From positions 1 to 64,000 of the forward strand of contig VFZF01000007.1 of the NCBI GenBank assembly GCA_016871335.1: a DNA stretch of 64,000 nucleotides, in the 5' to 3' direction. Positions 9,249-18,084 of this stretch are shown here, piece after piece (position 1 is the stretch's first letter; the number at the start of each line of letters is the position of its first letter). The DNA comes from Acidimicrobiia bacterium. Its GTDB lineage: Bacteria > Acidobacteriota > Vicinamibacteria > Vicinamibacterales > SCN-69-37. The translations under genes were made by a program, and so were the position numbers. Under the pieces are notes generated by a model. That model made no database searches and was not told the DNA's origin. It saw nothing but the letters and a program-made list of their open reading frames with translations.

Positions 9249-10178
9249 TCAGGAAGGCCCCAGGGCCCAGGGCCTGAGCACAGCATACAGGCCCTGCATA
9301 ATGGGCGTCGGCACACCGACCTGGCGGCCACGGCGCACGACGGAACCCGGCAGGGACTCCACTTCGATGCGTTTGCCCGCCTGTAAGTCGATCAGCAGCG
9401 ACGAACGTGTGGTCCCTGGGATGCTACCGGTGTACGTCGCGATCCTGTCGCGCACATCGGCAGCAACGTCGACCCCTGACGCCCGCGCGACACGTTCCAC
9501 TTCCGCCACCGCCTCCATGAACGTCGCTCTCGCCTGATCGTCTTCCCAAATCGCGCCGATGGGTTTGCGCGCGGCGCCGGTAAACGCCGCAAATGGCGCG
9601 AGGTAGATGAACTTTTCCCAGAGTGGAATCCGCGCGTCCGCCACCGGCTCCGCGTGAATGTCGGCGGCGACCATCAGGTCGGCGAGATCGCGCACGCGGG
9701 GCGACACTGTCGGTGCGGGGTCAAAGACTTCCCCGAAGACGATGCGCCGGTGGGTGCCTGTCTGGCGAATCACGCCGGGTGCGTCGATGGCGGTCGCCAC
9801 GTAGGTCGGCCCAGCAATCACGCGGCTTCTGCCAATGACGCCGGCCAGATCATCCGCGCTGTCCACACCGTTCTGCAGCGTCAGCACGCAGGTGTCTGGT
9901 CCGAGCAACGGCGCGATCAGTGGGAACGCCGACGTATTGTCGTAGGTCTTCACAGTGAGCAGCACAACGTCGACGGGCCCAATCGCCGCGGGGTTGTCTT
10001 CAGCCGGGAGGTGCACGGTGAAGTCGCCCTGCACGCTGCCGACGACCTGCAGGCCGTTGGCGCGAATCGCATCCCGATGCGCGCCTCTGGCGACGACACT
10101 TACATCCGCGCCTGCCCGTGACAGAAGTGCGCCGTAATATCCGCCGACCGCGCCGGCGCCGATGATCGCGAGCTTCAT
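9249..10178 (-). CDS. panE: 2-dehydropantoate 2-reductase (ketopantoate reductase) family protein
   Basis: 309 aa, the usual length. Reduces ketopantoate to pantoate with NADPH in pantothenate/CoA synthesis. The N-terminal Rossmann motif IIGAGAVGGYYGA is intact, followed by LQNGVD, the catalytic lysine region PLWEKFIYLAPF, and the substrate-binding C-terminal block SSLLIDLQAGKRIE. A TACAAT hexamer lies 8 nt before the ATG, suggesting a near-leaderless transcript. No other pantothenate genes are nearby. ApbA/PanE paralogues acting on other 2-oxoacids exist, so the exact substrate is less certain than the family. Confidence 0.85.
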   Translation of the reverse strand: MKLAIIGAGAVGGYYGALLSRAGADVSVVARGAHRDAIRANGLQVVGSVQGDFTVHLPAEDNPAAIGPVDVVLLTVKTYDNTSAFPLIAPLLGPDTCVLTLQNGVDSADDLAGVIGRSRVIAGPTYVATAIDAPGVIRQTGTHRRIVFGEVFDPAPTVSPRVRDLADLMVAADIHAEPVADARIPLWEKFIYLAPFAAFTGAARKPIGAIWEDDQARATFMEAVAEVERVARASGVDVAADVRDRIATYTGSIPGTTRSSLLIDLQAGKRIEVESLPGSVVRRGRQVGVPTPIMQGLYAVLRPWALGPS

Positions 10179-10215
10179 GCGGAGGCATTGTATCCCGGGT
10201 CGTGCCGCGCAATAT

Positions 10216-10250
10216 TATACCATTACACCTTTGTGGTATACCATGGTGTA
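10216..10250. promoter_or_regulatory. Palindromic operator/promoter of the vapBC operon
   Basis: AT-rich island before vapB. The octamer TATACCAT occurs at 10216-10223 and 10237-10244, 21 bp apart (two helical turns). TATACCA (10216-10222) pairs with TGGTATA (10234-10240), and TACACC (10224-10229) with GGTGTA (10245-10250). Such arrays are typical binding sites for autoregulating VapBC complexes; the second copy may also provide the -10 element. Confidence 0.65.
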
Positions 10251-10253
10251 GCC

Positions 10254-10523
10254 ATGGCGCTGAACATCAAGAACACGTCCGTCGAGCGCCTCGCCGGAGA
10301 GGTCGCTCAATTGACCGGCGAGTCGAAGACCGAGGCCATTCGCCGTGCCCTGGAAGAGCGTAAGCGACGACTTGTCGTCACTCCGGTGCCCGATCGCCGT
10401 GCGGCCGTGTTGGCATATCTGAAGAAGCAGGTATGGACGGGTGTGCCGAAGAAGGAAAAGGGCCGCGTGATGACCCGCGCCGAAGAGGACGCGATCCTCG
10501 GGTACGGCCCAGAGGGTGTGTGA
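10254..10523 (+). CDS. vapB: VapB-family antitoxin of a type II toxin-antitoxin system
   Basis: 89 aa. The N-terminal half, MALNIKNTSVERLAGEVAQL then TGESKTEAIRRALEER, is the ribbon-helix-helix-like DNA-binding region of VapB antitoxins (PSK_trans_fac type). The basic C-terminus should wrap the toxin. ATG 10254 directly follows the operator; an in-frame start further upstream would run through the operator and is rejected. Stop overlaps the toxin start. The antitoxin neutralises VapC and, with it, represses the operon. Confidence 0.9.
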   Translation: MALNIKNTSVERLAGEVAQLTGESKTEAIRRALEERKRRLVVTPVPDRRAAVLAYLKKQVWTGVPKKEKGRVMTRAEEDAILGYGPEGV

Positions 10524-10906
10524 CGCTCGATTCCTCAGCACTGATCGCCATTCTGTTTGCCGAGCCCGGGTACCTGGATCTTGTCGATCGGATCCTCGCG
10601 GCTGACCACGTACGCATCGGGGCCCCGACACTCGTCGAAACCAGCCTCGTGTTTGCCGGCCGGAGAGGCTTGCGCAGCGCTGAATCAGTCGAAGGCCTTG
10701 TGCGGGAACTGGGTGTGACTGTCGTGTCGTTTGGCGAGGCCGAATGGCGCGCGGCGACCGAGGCCTTCCGACGATTCGGTCGTGGCCGCCACGCTGCGGC
10801 ACTCAATTACGGCGACTGTCTGGCGTATGCGACCGCGCGCGTTGCGCGCGACACTCTGCTCTTTGTCGGGGGTGATTTCTCGAAGACCGATATCTTGCCG
10901 GCCTGA
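10520..10906 (+). CDS. vapC: VapC-family PIN-domain ribonuclease toxin
   Basis: 128 aa, GTG start overlapping the antitoxin stop (GTGA). The PIN domain is complete: D4 in LDSSAL, E40 in PTLVET, D99 in NYGDCLAYA and D119 in GGDFSKTD form the acidic Mg-binding pocket that cuts RNA, often tRNA. All catalytic residues are present, so the toxin looks active. It lies between unrelated single genes with no mobile-element marks, so its role in stress or addiction is not evident from context. Confidence 0.92.
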   Translation: MTLDSSALIAILFAEPGYLDLVDRILAADHVRIGAPTLVETSLVFAGRRGLRSAESVEGLVRELGVTVVSFGEAEWRAATEAFRRFGRGRHAAALNYGDCLAYATARVARDTLLFVGGDFSKTDILPA

Positions 10907-10916
10907 CGCGGCCGCG

Positions 10917-12290
10917 TCACTTCACTCCAAGCACGACCTCGGACGTCACAATCCGCTCCACCCGGTACCGGCCGTCAGACTGCGGCGTCAGCAACATGAG
11001 ATCGGCCGGCACTGTCGCGCCCGTGGTGATCACCAGATCCACAGCCGCTACGGACACAACGGCGCCGACGGCGGCGCCCTGCGTGCGGCGCGCCAGCACC
11101 TGCCCGGCGGCGTTGATGTCGAACGAGGTCGCCGATGCAGTCAGATCGCCGGCGCCGGCGACCGTCAGATTCAGCACGGCGGTGCGCTTGCCGTTCTCCA
11201 GACGCACGCGGCGCACACCCACAAGGCCCACGTCGATCACCTGCGGCGTCTCGCCCTCCGTACGCGTCACGGTGGCGCCGCGAATCACGGTGTGGAACCC
11301 GCCGCCTGAGTTCTCCGGCAAGGAGTCGTACCGGGCAGGGTCGGCGTGATGCACCGACCCGTCCGCCAGTGCATGCAGCGACCGCACGAGCGCGACGTAG
11401 TTGAGCTTCACCAGCGTCGGATCGGGATTGGCATCGGGCCAGGGGCCGGTCTCAATGAGCAGCACCGGCGTGCCGACCAGCGTCAACTGATCGCCAAACG
11501 CACGCGGCTCAAACGAATCGTCGTACCGTCCGATGCGCCCGAGCGCATAAGGCTCCAACGCGTCACGAATCACGGCGCCCAGCTTCTTGGTGAGGACACG
11601 GCCGTCGTTCATCGACCGCGCCTCGTCGTAGGCCACCGACAACAACGAGATGGCCGCGCCCATCATCGGCGGCCCTACCGACGTGCGCCAGTTCTGGTTG
11701 TGCAGGTTGTACCCGACCTGCGGGTTGAGCGAATCCCGCAGCGCCTTGAGCAGCCGCGCCTCAGGCGTGGCCAGGTCGAGCGCGTCCCTATTGATGTCGA
11801 TGTTCTGGACGTTCCGCCGCTGAAACCGCTCGGCACCATCTGGATTGAGCATGGGCACGGTGTGCACGGTGAGCTGATTCAGCAGATGCGCCACCGCAGG
11901 CTCATGCTGGTGCCTGCGGATGTACTCGTAGAGATCAAACAACGCCGAGGTCGCCGTGGGCTCGTCGCCATGCATCTGGGACCACATCAACACCACAAAC
12001 GGCCCGCGCCCGAACGACACACTCCAGATTTCGCGGTTCTCGACCGACCGGCCCTCTTCCTTGACCAGGAACAGTGACCCGCCGGCGTCCCGAATGGCCA
12101 TCACCCGCTGCCGCACCTCCGCGTGATCCACCAGCGGCGACAACGGCGAGGACACCTTCTCCGCGTCCCACATCCGCGCCAACGTGGGTGCGTTCGGGGC
12201 GATCGGAGGGTGACGAATCGGAAACCGTGACGGCGTCGTCGCACACGCGGTCAACGCGAGCAGCGCCACGCCGACGACGAACGGCTTCAC
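10917..12290 (-). CDS. M14-family zinc carboxypeptidase, predicted lipoprotein
   Basis: 457 aa, GTG start overlapping the phosphatase stop. N-terminal signal peptide ends in the lipobox LTAC, so the enzyme is probably lipid-anchored in the cell envelope. Zinc-site motif MHGDEPTAT (H-x-x-E), then MLNPDGAE, the distal ligand region YNLHNQ, and the probable catalytic glutamate in LIETGPW match M14 peptidases. A beta-rich C-terminal domain of about 130 residues follows. It is last in a three-gene overlapping unit with an amino-acid permease, suggesting peptide trimming coupled to uptake. Convergent with vapC, 10 bp apart. Confidence 0.88.
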   Translation of the reverse strand: MKPFVVGVALLALTACATTPSRFPIRHPPIAPNAPTLARMWDAEKVSSPLSPLVDHAEVRQRVMAIRDAGGSLFLVKEEGRSVENREIWSVSFGRGPFVVLMWSQMHGDEPTATSALFDLYEYIRRHQHEPAVAHLLNQLTVHTVPMLNPDGAERFQRRNVQNIDINRDALDLATPEARLLKALRDSLNPQVGYNLHNQNWRTSVGPPMMGAAISLLSVAYDEARSMNDGRVLTKKLGAVIRDALEPYALGRIGRYDDSFEPRAFGDQLTLVGTPVLLIETGPWPDANPDPTLVKLNYVALVRSLHALADGSVHHADPARYDSLPENSGGGFHTVIRGATVTRTEGETPQVIDVGLVGVRRVRLENGKRTAVLNLTVAGAGDLTASATSFDINAAGQVLARRTQGAAVGAVVSVAAVDLVITTGATVPADLMLLTPQSDGRYRVERIVTSEVVLGVK

Positions 12291-12796
12291 GGCTGGAATC
12301 GCACGCGCGTCAGCACGCCGCCGGGTGCCAGGAAGAAGAGACTGTCGTATTCGCTCTCGCCGATGATGACGTCCGGACCGCCGAGCGCCTTGATGATGGC
12401 CGGCACTGAATTCGAGTGACCCACCACCAGCACCGCGCCCGTGGTGTGCGCCTTGATCTTCGCAACGAGCGACGCCTGGTCGCGCGACTCGATCGCCTCT
12501 GGAGAAATCTTCAGAACACCGGCGAGCGGCGCCGCCGTGTCGATGGTCCGCTTGTACTGGGTCGTGACGATCTTCGTCACGCCCGCGTCCTTGAGCATCG
12601 CCGCGAGCGTCAATGCCCGCGCCTTCCCGGTCGCCGACAGTTCCGGATCAGCCGGCGTCATCATCGCGTTGGCCGCAGGCGCGCCACCATCCGCCCGTTC
12701 GGCATGCCGCACCAGAATGACCATCTGCGCCGACGCCACCGAGGGCGCGACCAACATCACCAACACCACCCACACCACCGACATCACGTGTTTCAT
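12287..12796 (-). CDS. Exported histidine-phosphatase superfamily protein
   Basis: 169 aa. A signal peptide (about residues 1-23, ending ASA) is followed at once by the catalytic ILVRHAER motif; the second histidine is in VVGHSNS. This is the phosphoglycerate-mutase/acid-phosphatase fold using a phosphohistidine intermediate. ATG 12796 overlaps the permease stop and the gene's stop overlaps the M14 start, so all three are translationally coupled. Substrate is unknown; an envelope phosphomonoesterase role is inferred. A longer open frame upstream lies inside the permease gene and is a shadow. Confidence 0.85.
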   Translation of the reverse strand: MKHVMSVVWVVLVMLVAPSVASAQMVILVRHAERADGGAPAANAMMTPADPELSATGKARALTLAAMLKDAGVTKIVTTQYKRTIDTAAPLAGVLKISPEAIESRDQASLVAKIKAHTTGAVLVVGHSNSVPAIIKALGGPDVIIGESEYDSLFFLAPGGVLTRVRFQP

Positions 12797-14064
12797 GTCG
12801 CTCTCCACCGCGCCACGGCAAACAACACCGCACCGACCACGAGACCTATCCCACCGACCTGCAACTGCAGCGTCGTCGCCCCACCAAGAATGGCGAGCGA
12901 GACCAGCAGTGCGACGATCGGAATCACCGGACCGCCGGGAATCGTGAATGCGGCCGGTCCCTGCCGCCGCAGCACGAGCACGGACGCACACGTGCCCGCG
13001 TAGACCATCAACCGGCTCACCGCGCTGCTCGCCGCCATCGTCACGAAGTCGCCAAACAGTGCGAGCCCCAAGGCGACGAGCGACGTGAACACGATTGCGA
13101 CCGCCGGCGTGTGGAACCGCGGATGCACTCGACCGAGGATCGACGGCAGGTCGCCCTGCTCAGCGAGTGCGAACAGGTTGCGCGACCCCGACAGCGCCTG
13201 CCCCATGTTGTTGCCGCTCATGGACACCGCACCGCCCGTGGTCATCAATAACGCGCCCCACACACCAATGAACAACAACGAGGCGTCAGCCAAGGGGCGT
13301 TGAGACGATCCGATGTCCGGCAACGTGCCCATCGCCACCACCTGCGCCAGCGTCATCACGATGGCCACAATGACGATGGTCATGACCATGGCGAAGGGGA
13401 CGGCCCGCGTGGGATCCTTGGTCTCGCCCGCGGGTACACCGACCACTTCGTAGCCGCCGTACGCGAAGATGAGCAGCAGCGCCGCCGTCGAAATCTGCGT
13501 CCAAGTCGGCGCCAGCTCTGGCACCAGTGCGGAGAACGCCACATGCGGCAATCCGAGGAAGATGAAGATCACCAGCGGCGTGAGCTTGCCGATCGTCAGT
13601 GCATTGACGACCCAGGCACTTTGGCGGATGCCAAGCACGTTGATGGTCATGATGGTGAGAATGACGCCTGTGATCACCACTTCGCGCGCGAGTCCGGGTT
13701 GATCGGCCCCGAGTGATGGCCAGTAGTATGCGAGCGCGGTCGTGAGCCCGTTCACGACCGAGGCCCAGCTGGTCACGCGGGTCACCCACATCATCCAGCC
13801 GACCTCAAAACTGAAGAACCGCCCGAAAGCCGCGCGTGTGTAGAGGTACGCGCCACCGGTGCCGTCAAAGCGGCTGCCGGCTTCGGCGAAGTTGAGCGCG
13901 ATCATCAGCGAGAGAATCCCAATCAGCGCGACGGCAATCGCGCTCCAGGGACCGATCTCCCGTGCCAGGGGTGCGGCCATCAGGAAGACCGCCCCGCCAA
14001 TGACCTGATTGACGCCGATGGCGGTCAGGTCCCATTTGCCCAGCTCGCGTTTGAGGCCTGCCAT
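12793..14064 (-). CDS. APC-superfamily amino acid permease
   Basis: 423 aa with about twelve membrane helices. The start region LTAIGVNQVIGGAVFLM is the substrate-binding helix 1 motif of APC transporters. EVVGVPAGETKDPTRAVPFA is the conserved loop after helix 6. ATG 14064 is chosen because upstream extension enters the divergent Rieske gene and is unlike a transporter. A TATACT hexamer lies 11 nt before the start. First gene of the permease-phosphatase-M14 unit. The particular amino acid cannot be read from sequence. Confidence 0.88.
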   Translation of the reverse strand: MAGLKRELGKWDLTAIGVNQVIGGAVFLMAAPLAREIGPWSAIAVALIGILSLMIALNFAEAGSRFDGTGGAYLYTRAAFGRFFSFEVGWMMWVTRVTSWASVVNGLTTALAYYWPSLGADQPGLAREVVITGVILTIMTINVLGIRQSAWVVNALTIGKLTPLVIFIFLGLPHVAFSALVPELAPTWTQISTAALLLIFAYGGYEVVGVPAGETKDPTRAVPFAMVMTIVIVAIVMTLAQVVAMGTLPDIGSSQRPLADASLLFIGVWGALLMTTGGAVSMSGNNMGQALSGSRNLFALAEQGDLPSILGRVHPRFHTPAVAIVFTSLVALGLALFGDFVTMAASSAVSRLMVYAGTCASVLVLRRQGPAAFTIPGGPVIPIVALLVSLAILGGATTLQLQVGGIGLVVGAVLFAVARWRAT

Positions 14065-14109
14065 GGTTTGGTGTGAGTATATTGGGGCTGCCCGGAGCCA
14101 CCAAGCCTG

Positions 14110-15231
14110 ATGTCCGCCACACCTCGTCCCCCGCTCCCCCCGACCGCGTTCACCCTGCCGGCGAAGTACTACACCGACCCGGCGATGTTCGAGCGCGAAC
14201 TCGACGTGTTCTTCCGTCGCATGTGGGTGTGTGTCGGGCGGTTCGAGGAATTGGGTGAGCACGGGTCATATCTCGCCCGCCATCTCGCAGGGGATTCACT
14301 GTTCCTCGTGCGCACCAGCCGTCCCGGTGAGCCAGACGCGGTCAAGGCCTTCCACAACCTCTGTCGGCACCGCGGCACGGCCCTCTGCGCCGAAGAGCGC
14401 GGACACTTCGCAGGATCGATTCAGTGCGAGTATCACGCGTGGACGTACGACTTTGACGGCCAGCTGATCGGTGCGCCGCACATGGACGGGTCACCGCACT
14501 TCCGCAAGGAGGACTTCCCGCTGCTGCAGGCGCGTGCCGGCGTGTGGGACGGGTTCATCTACGTCTGCCTGTCAGATACCGGTCCCACACTCGAGCAGCA
14601 ACTCGCCGACATGCCGACGAAGTTCCGGCCCTGGCACATGGGGGAGCTCCGGCGAGGCGACGGCATCACCTACGACATCCGGGCCAACTGGAAGCTCATC
14701 ATCCAGAACTTCAGCGAGTGCCTGCACTGCCCCAACCTGCACCCGGCGCTCAACAAGCTCTCGCACTATCTGAGCGGCGAAAACGAGCCGCTGCGGCCCA
14801 CCTACATGGGTGGCCGCATGGACCTCAACGACGGCGTGGCGACGATGTCGATGGACGGCACGTGCCGGCGGGATTTTCTGCCCGGCCTCGCACCCGAGGA
14901 TCAACGGCGCGTCTATTACTACGCCCTCTTCCCGAATCTGCTGATCAGCGCACATCCCGACTACGTGATGACCCACACGCTCTGGCCCATCGCCACCAAT
15001 CACACACGTCTCGTCTGCGAGTGGTATTTCCATCCTGACGAAATGGCCAAGCCCGGATTCTCGTCAGCCGACGTGCGGGCGTTCTGGGACATGACAAACC
15101 GCCAGGACTGGCACGTCTGCGACCTCGCGCAACGCGGCATCAGTGCCCGCGCCTATCGCCCAGGCCCATACTCTGCGCGCGAGGACCTGCTCTACGCCTT
15201 CGACAGATTCATTGTCGCTGCACACGAGTAA
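14110..15231 (+). CDS. Rieske-type oxygenase alpha subunit (choline/glycine-betaine monooxygenase-like)
   Basis: 373 aa. The N-terminal Rieske 2Fe-2S site is complete (LCRHRGTALC, then QCEYHAW, around residues 84-109). The catalytic domain has the mononuclear-iron motif ECLHCPNLHP. The C-terminal pattern VCDLAQRGISARAY resembles choline and glycine-betaine monooxygenases more than aromatic dioxygenases. No reductase or beta subunit lies beside it. The GcvT-like gene nearby would fit methylamine or betaine demethylation through folate, but this is inference. It diverges from the permease with a 45-bp gap. Confidence 0.82.
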   Translation: MSATPRPPLPPTAFTLPAKYYTDPAMFERELDVFFRRMWVCVGRFEELGEHGSYLARHLAGDSLFLVRTSRPGEPDAVKAFHNLCRHRGTALCAEERGHFAGSIQCEYHAWTYDFDGQLIGAPHMDGSPHFRKEDFPLLQARAGVWDGFIYVCLSDTGPTLEQQLADMPTKFRPWHMGELRRGDGITYDIRANWKLIIQNFSECLHCPNLHPALNKLSHYLSGENEPLRPTYMGGRMDLNDGVATMSMDGTCRRDFLPGLAPEDQRRVYYYALFPNLLISAHPDYVMTHTLWPIATNHTRLVCEWYFHPDEMAKPGFSSADVRAFWDMTNRQDWHVCDLAQRGISARAYRPGPYSAREDLLYAFDRFIVAAHE

Positions 15232-15232
15232 C

Positions 15233-16310
15233 TCACCATGGAAAGATCGCTTCCCGCGTGTTGAGTCCATCGTAGGCGCCGTAGAGGATGTAGACCGCGC
15301 TCACGATCCAGCACAACAGGATCAGGCGCCGGGATCTGGGCGACAGTGAAGGCGTGATCACCGCAGCCAGGGCGAGCAGGATAAACACTTCGTAAGACGT
15401 ACGTTGTGCATTCCCGATGTGTCCCCACACGTTTGGAAACGTCAGCGACAAGGCCATCAGGCCATAGCCGACCAGCGCGAGGCCGATGTGGCGGCCAACC
15501 TGCGTCCACAGGCTGAAGGCCACTGTCGACACGAGCATCAGCAGTGGCGGGAACCACACCGCCGCCAATCGTACCGAGATGCCACACCTGTGGCGCGAGC
15601 ACCACGGCCAACAATTCGACAAAGGAACTCGCCGGCATCATCAGCAGGAACGACGACACCCACGGCGACACCACCATGGCCACTGCCAGCACAGCACCGG
15701 CGGCCACCACAGCGCGATGCACGAGCACGACACGTCTCGACCATGTGGTCGCCGGTCGCACCAGCAGGATCCCCCACAACACCAGCCAGGTCACACCAAC
15801 GACAACCCAGTTCGGGCGATGAAAGTCGGCGTTCACGTTGGGCAACACGTGAAACGGAAACAGCCGCGAAGACGACCCGTGGTGCGTGGCAATCTCCAGG
15901 AACTCCAGAGACCAGTCAGGTCCCTCGCCCGTCAGCAGGATTTGATGCGCCGGTCCGCGCACCCACCCGGTCGACACGACACAGTCGAGTCGCCTTGACG
16001 TCAGTGGAGCGATGGTCGCGGTGCAGACGGGCTGGTCGTCCACCTCGATCGCAACAGTCTGCTGGGCCGGCAACGAGTTGTGCAGGACGGCGATCAGCGC
16101 GACAGGCGCACTCAGCTGCGCTGTGCGGGCGTCGTGGGATGTATCAATCCGGACAGTGCCATCGACCGCAGGCACCGGAAGTGTGACGAGTTTGACGCGC
16201 ACCGCGTCGAACTCGGTGAACACGCGCGTCGCAAGCACGACACACAGCGCCCCAGCGACAATCGCCGACGCAGCGATCCGGACCGCCCGCAGGTCAACCA
16301 ATCCGGACAT
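15233..16310 (-). pseudogene. Frameshifted membrane protein of unknown function
   Basis: Reading from ATG 16310, one frame gives a start helix, a beta-rich soluble domain and two membrane helices, then turns into arginine/proline-rich non-protein sequence after about 15570. From there a second frame, shifted by +1, continues with strongly hydrophobic membrane segments and ends at 15233, 1 bp from the Rieske stop. Joined, they would give about 358 aa: an N-terminal anchor, an extracytoplasmic domain and several C-terminal helices. The break is near the G-rich stretch around 15555-15580. It is a real frameshift or a sequence error. GATAAT lies 6 nt before the start. No family recognised. Confidence 0.7.
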
Positions 16311-16332
16311 GCCGCGATTATCTCACCCAACC

Positions 16333-17520
16333 CTACTCAACCTTCCTTGATGGGTTGAAGAACGGCATCGGCACCACCGTCGCAGGCACACGATGGCGCA
16401 CCACATCCACGGTGTGTTCGACCTCGATCTTCGACCCTGTGGAGGCATGTGCCACGTCAACCGTCGCGAGTCCGATCATCTGCTTGAGAATCGGCGACCA
16501 CGTTGACGACGTCATGCGGCCGATCTGGCGGCCGCCAACCGACACCGGCACGGCCACGCGCGACGCCGTAGCCTGCGCCATGGGCGGCAACCCGACAGCT
16601 TCGTACAGTTTCTCGACGGCCGGCCAGTCAACTGCCACGCCAACAATCCGCCGCCGCGGCGCGCGTGCCTGTTCAGCGGCCAGCGCCGCGCGCCCGATGA
16701 AGTGTTCCTTGTTGAAGTCCACAAGCCGACCGAGACCCAGCTCAAACGGCGAATACAACTGCGACGCGGTCAACGCCTTGCGCGCGCTGAAGAAGTCCAC
16801 ATCGATCAACAGGAGCCCGGCTTCTATGCGCGCCACATCAAGCGCGAGCATGCCGGCCGGTCGCAACCCATGGGCCGGGCCGTGCGCCATCAACGCGTCC
16901 CACACCTTGGTCGCATCCTCACGATGCATCCAGATTTCGTAACCCAGGTCCCCGGTGTACCCGGTGCGCGACACATCCACCTTCGCGCCCGCGATGGTCC
17001 CGGACGTCACCCGGAAGTACTTCAATGCCGCAATATCCGCATGCACGACGTTGCGCAGCAACGTCGCCGACGTCGGTCCCTGCACCGCAAGCGCCGCAAC
17101 CGACTCCGACACATCCTCGATCGAGACCTGCAACCCCGCCGCATGCTGGTGGAACCACCGGAGGTTCGGTTCCGCCGCCGTCACGCGAAACTTCTGCTCC
17201 CCCAGCCGGCTCACCGTCCCATCGTCAAGCACCCGGCCATGTTCGTCACACCACGGTGTATAGATGACCCGACCGACCGCAAGGCCGTTGGCGTCCCGTG
17301 TGATCACCCGATCAACAAGCCGCGACGCGTCGGGTCCCGTCATCAGGTATTTGAAGAGGGGCGAGATGTCGAACAGGGCCGACCCGTTCCGAATGGCGTT
17401 GTATTCGTGTTCGTGATGCGCCTCATAGGCACTGACCGTGTAGTACCCGGCCCACTCGCGGTAGTTGAGACTGCCGCACAGCGGGAAGGTCCGTTCGTGA
17501 AAAGGGGTTCCTACGGGCAT
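16333..17520 (-). CDS. GcvT-like folate-dependent aminomethyltransferase family protein
   Basis: 395 aa. Glycine-cleavage T-protein fold: YNAIRNGSALFDIS near the start, VIYTPWCDEHGRVLDDGTV carrying the conserved acidic residues, SRTGYTGDLGYEIW, and a C-terminal GcvT beta-barrel. T-proteins move a one-carbon unit from an amine to tetrahydrofolate. No gcvH or gcvP lies nearby, so this is more likely a stand-alone demethylase or dimethylglycine/sarcosine-type enzyme than part of the glycine cleavage complex. ATG 17520 is supported by a TAGAAT hexamer only 5 nt upstream; extension upstream enters repeat DNA. Confidence 0.82.
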   Translation of the reverse strand: MPVGTPFHERTFPLCGSLNYREWAGYYTVSAYEAHHEHEYNAIRNGSALFDISPLFKYLMTGPDASRLVDRVITRDANGLAVGRVIYTPWCDEHGRVLDDGTVSRLGEQKFRVTAAEPNLRWFHQHAAGLQVSIEDVSESVAALAVQGPTSATLLRNVVHADIAALKYFRVTSGTIAGAKVDVSRTGYTGDLGYEIWMHREDATKVWDALMAHGPAHGLRPAGMLALDVARIEAGLLLIDVDFFSARKALTASQLYSPFELGLGRLVDFNKEHFIGRAALAAEQARAPRRRIVGVAVDWPAVEKLYEAVGLPPMAQATASRVAVPVSVGGRQIGRMTSSTWSPILKQMIGLATVDVAHASTGSKIEVEHTVDVVRHRVPATVVPMPFFNPSRKVE

Positions 17521-17596
17521 AGGTGATTCTAGTCGGGGTCCTGGGTCCGGGGTCCAGGGGGCCTTCTGGGCTCTTGCAGCAGGGTGACCCGGGCGT

Positions 17597-17851
17597 CCAG
17601 TTCCAGCGCGAATCGGCCAGTTCGACCGGTTCAGCAGGGCGCTGGCGCACATATGTCCCTTTGATCCGGCAGGCACGCTCATCGGCCCGTGCGTCCGCCG
17701 TCGTCACGTCTGCGTTCAGATGTTCACAGTCGTCTTCGATCCACACGGCGACTACCCTCGCGCCGGAGAGATCGAGCCGAGCAATGCGCGTCCCCATATG
17801 GATCGCCATGCCCTGTTCGAGGAGCGAGATGAGGTCAGCGGGCACCGTCAC
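17597..17851 (-). pseudogene. Remnant of a pyridoxamine-5'-phosphate-oxidase-like flavoprotein
   Basis: From GTG 17851 the frame reads LISLLEQGMAIHMGTR, then GARVVAVWIEDDCEH, then RIKGTYVRQRPAEP. These are three blocks in the order found in PNPOx-like FMN-binding proteins of about 140-150 aa. The expected middle strands between block two and three are largely missing, and after about residue 84 the frame runs into the GGTCC-type repeat (17528-17575) and the neighbouring gene. It therefore looks like an internally deleted, decayed copy. The identification rests on short motifs. Confidence 0.45.
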
Positions 17852-17982
17852 GGCAGGCGGCTGCGAGTATACGTTAATGAGTTCTCAGGGAACGCCGGTC
17901 GGCTCCGTCTGTATCGCACGGAGACGACAGAATGACCACAACCCAAGTTGCTTCAACGACCACCATTCCCGCCGGCGCCTTC

Positions 17983-18068
17983 GGTCCAGGGTCCGGTGTT
18001 CGGGAATTCAGTCCGCAGTACCCCTTGTGGAGTGGCCGCAGTGGACCTTGGCCTTTGGACCCCGGACC
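17983..18068. repeat. GGTCC-type repeat region before the oxidoreductase pair
   Basis: GGTCCAGGGTCCGG at 17983-17996 is answered by TTTGGACCCCGGACC ending at 18068, with CAGTCCGCAG and GTGGACCTTGG between them. A related GGGTCCTGGGTCCGGGGTCC string is at 17528-17547. It resembles the CAGTCCG family found elsewhere in the window and can form a loose inverted repeat. It lies upstream of the TAGAAT at 18071. Confidence 0.6.
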
Positions 18069-18084
18069 ACTAGAATGTCTCCGC

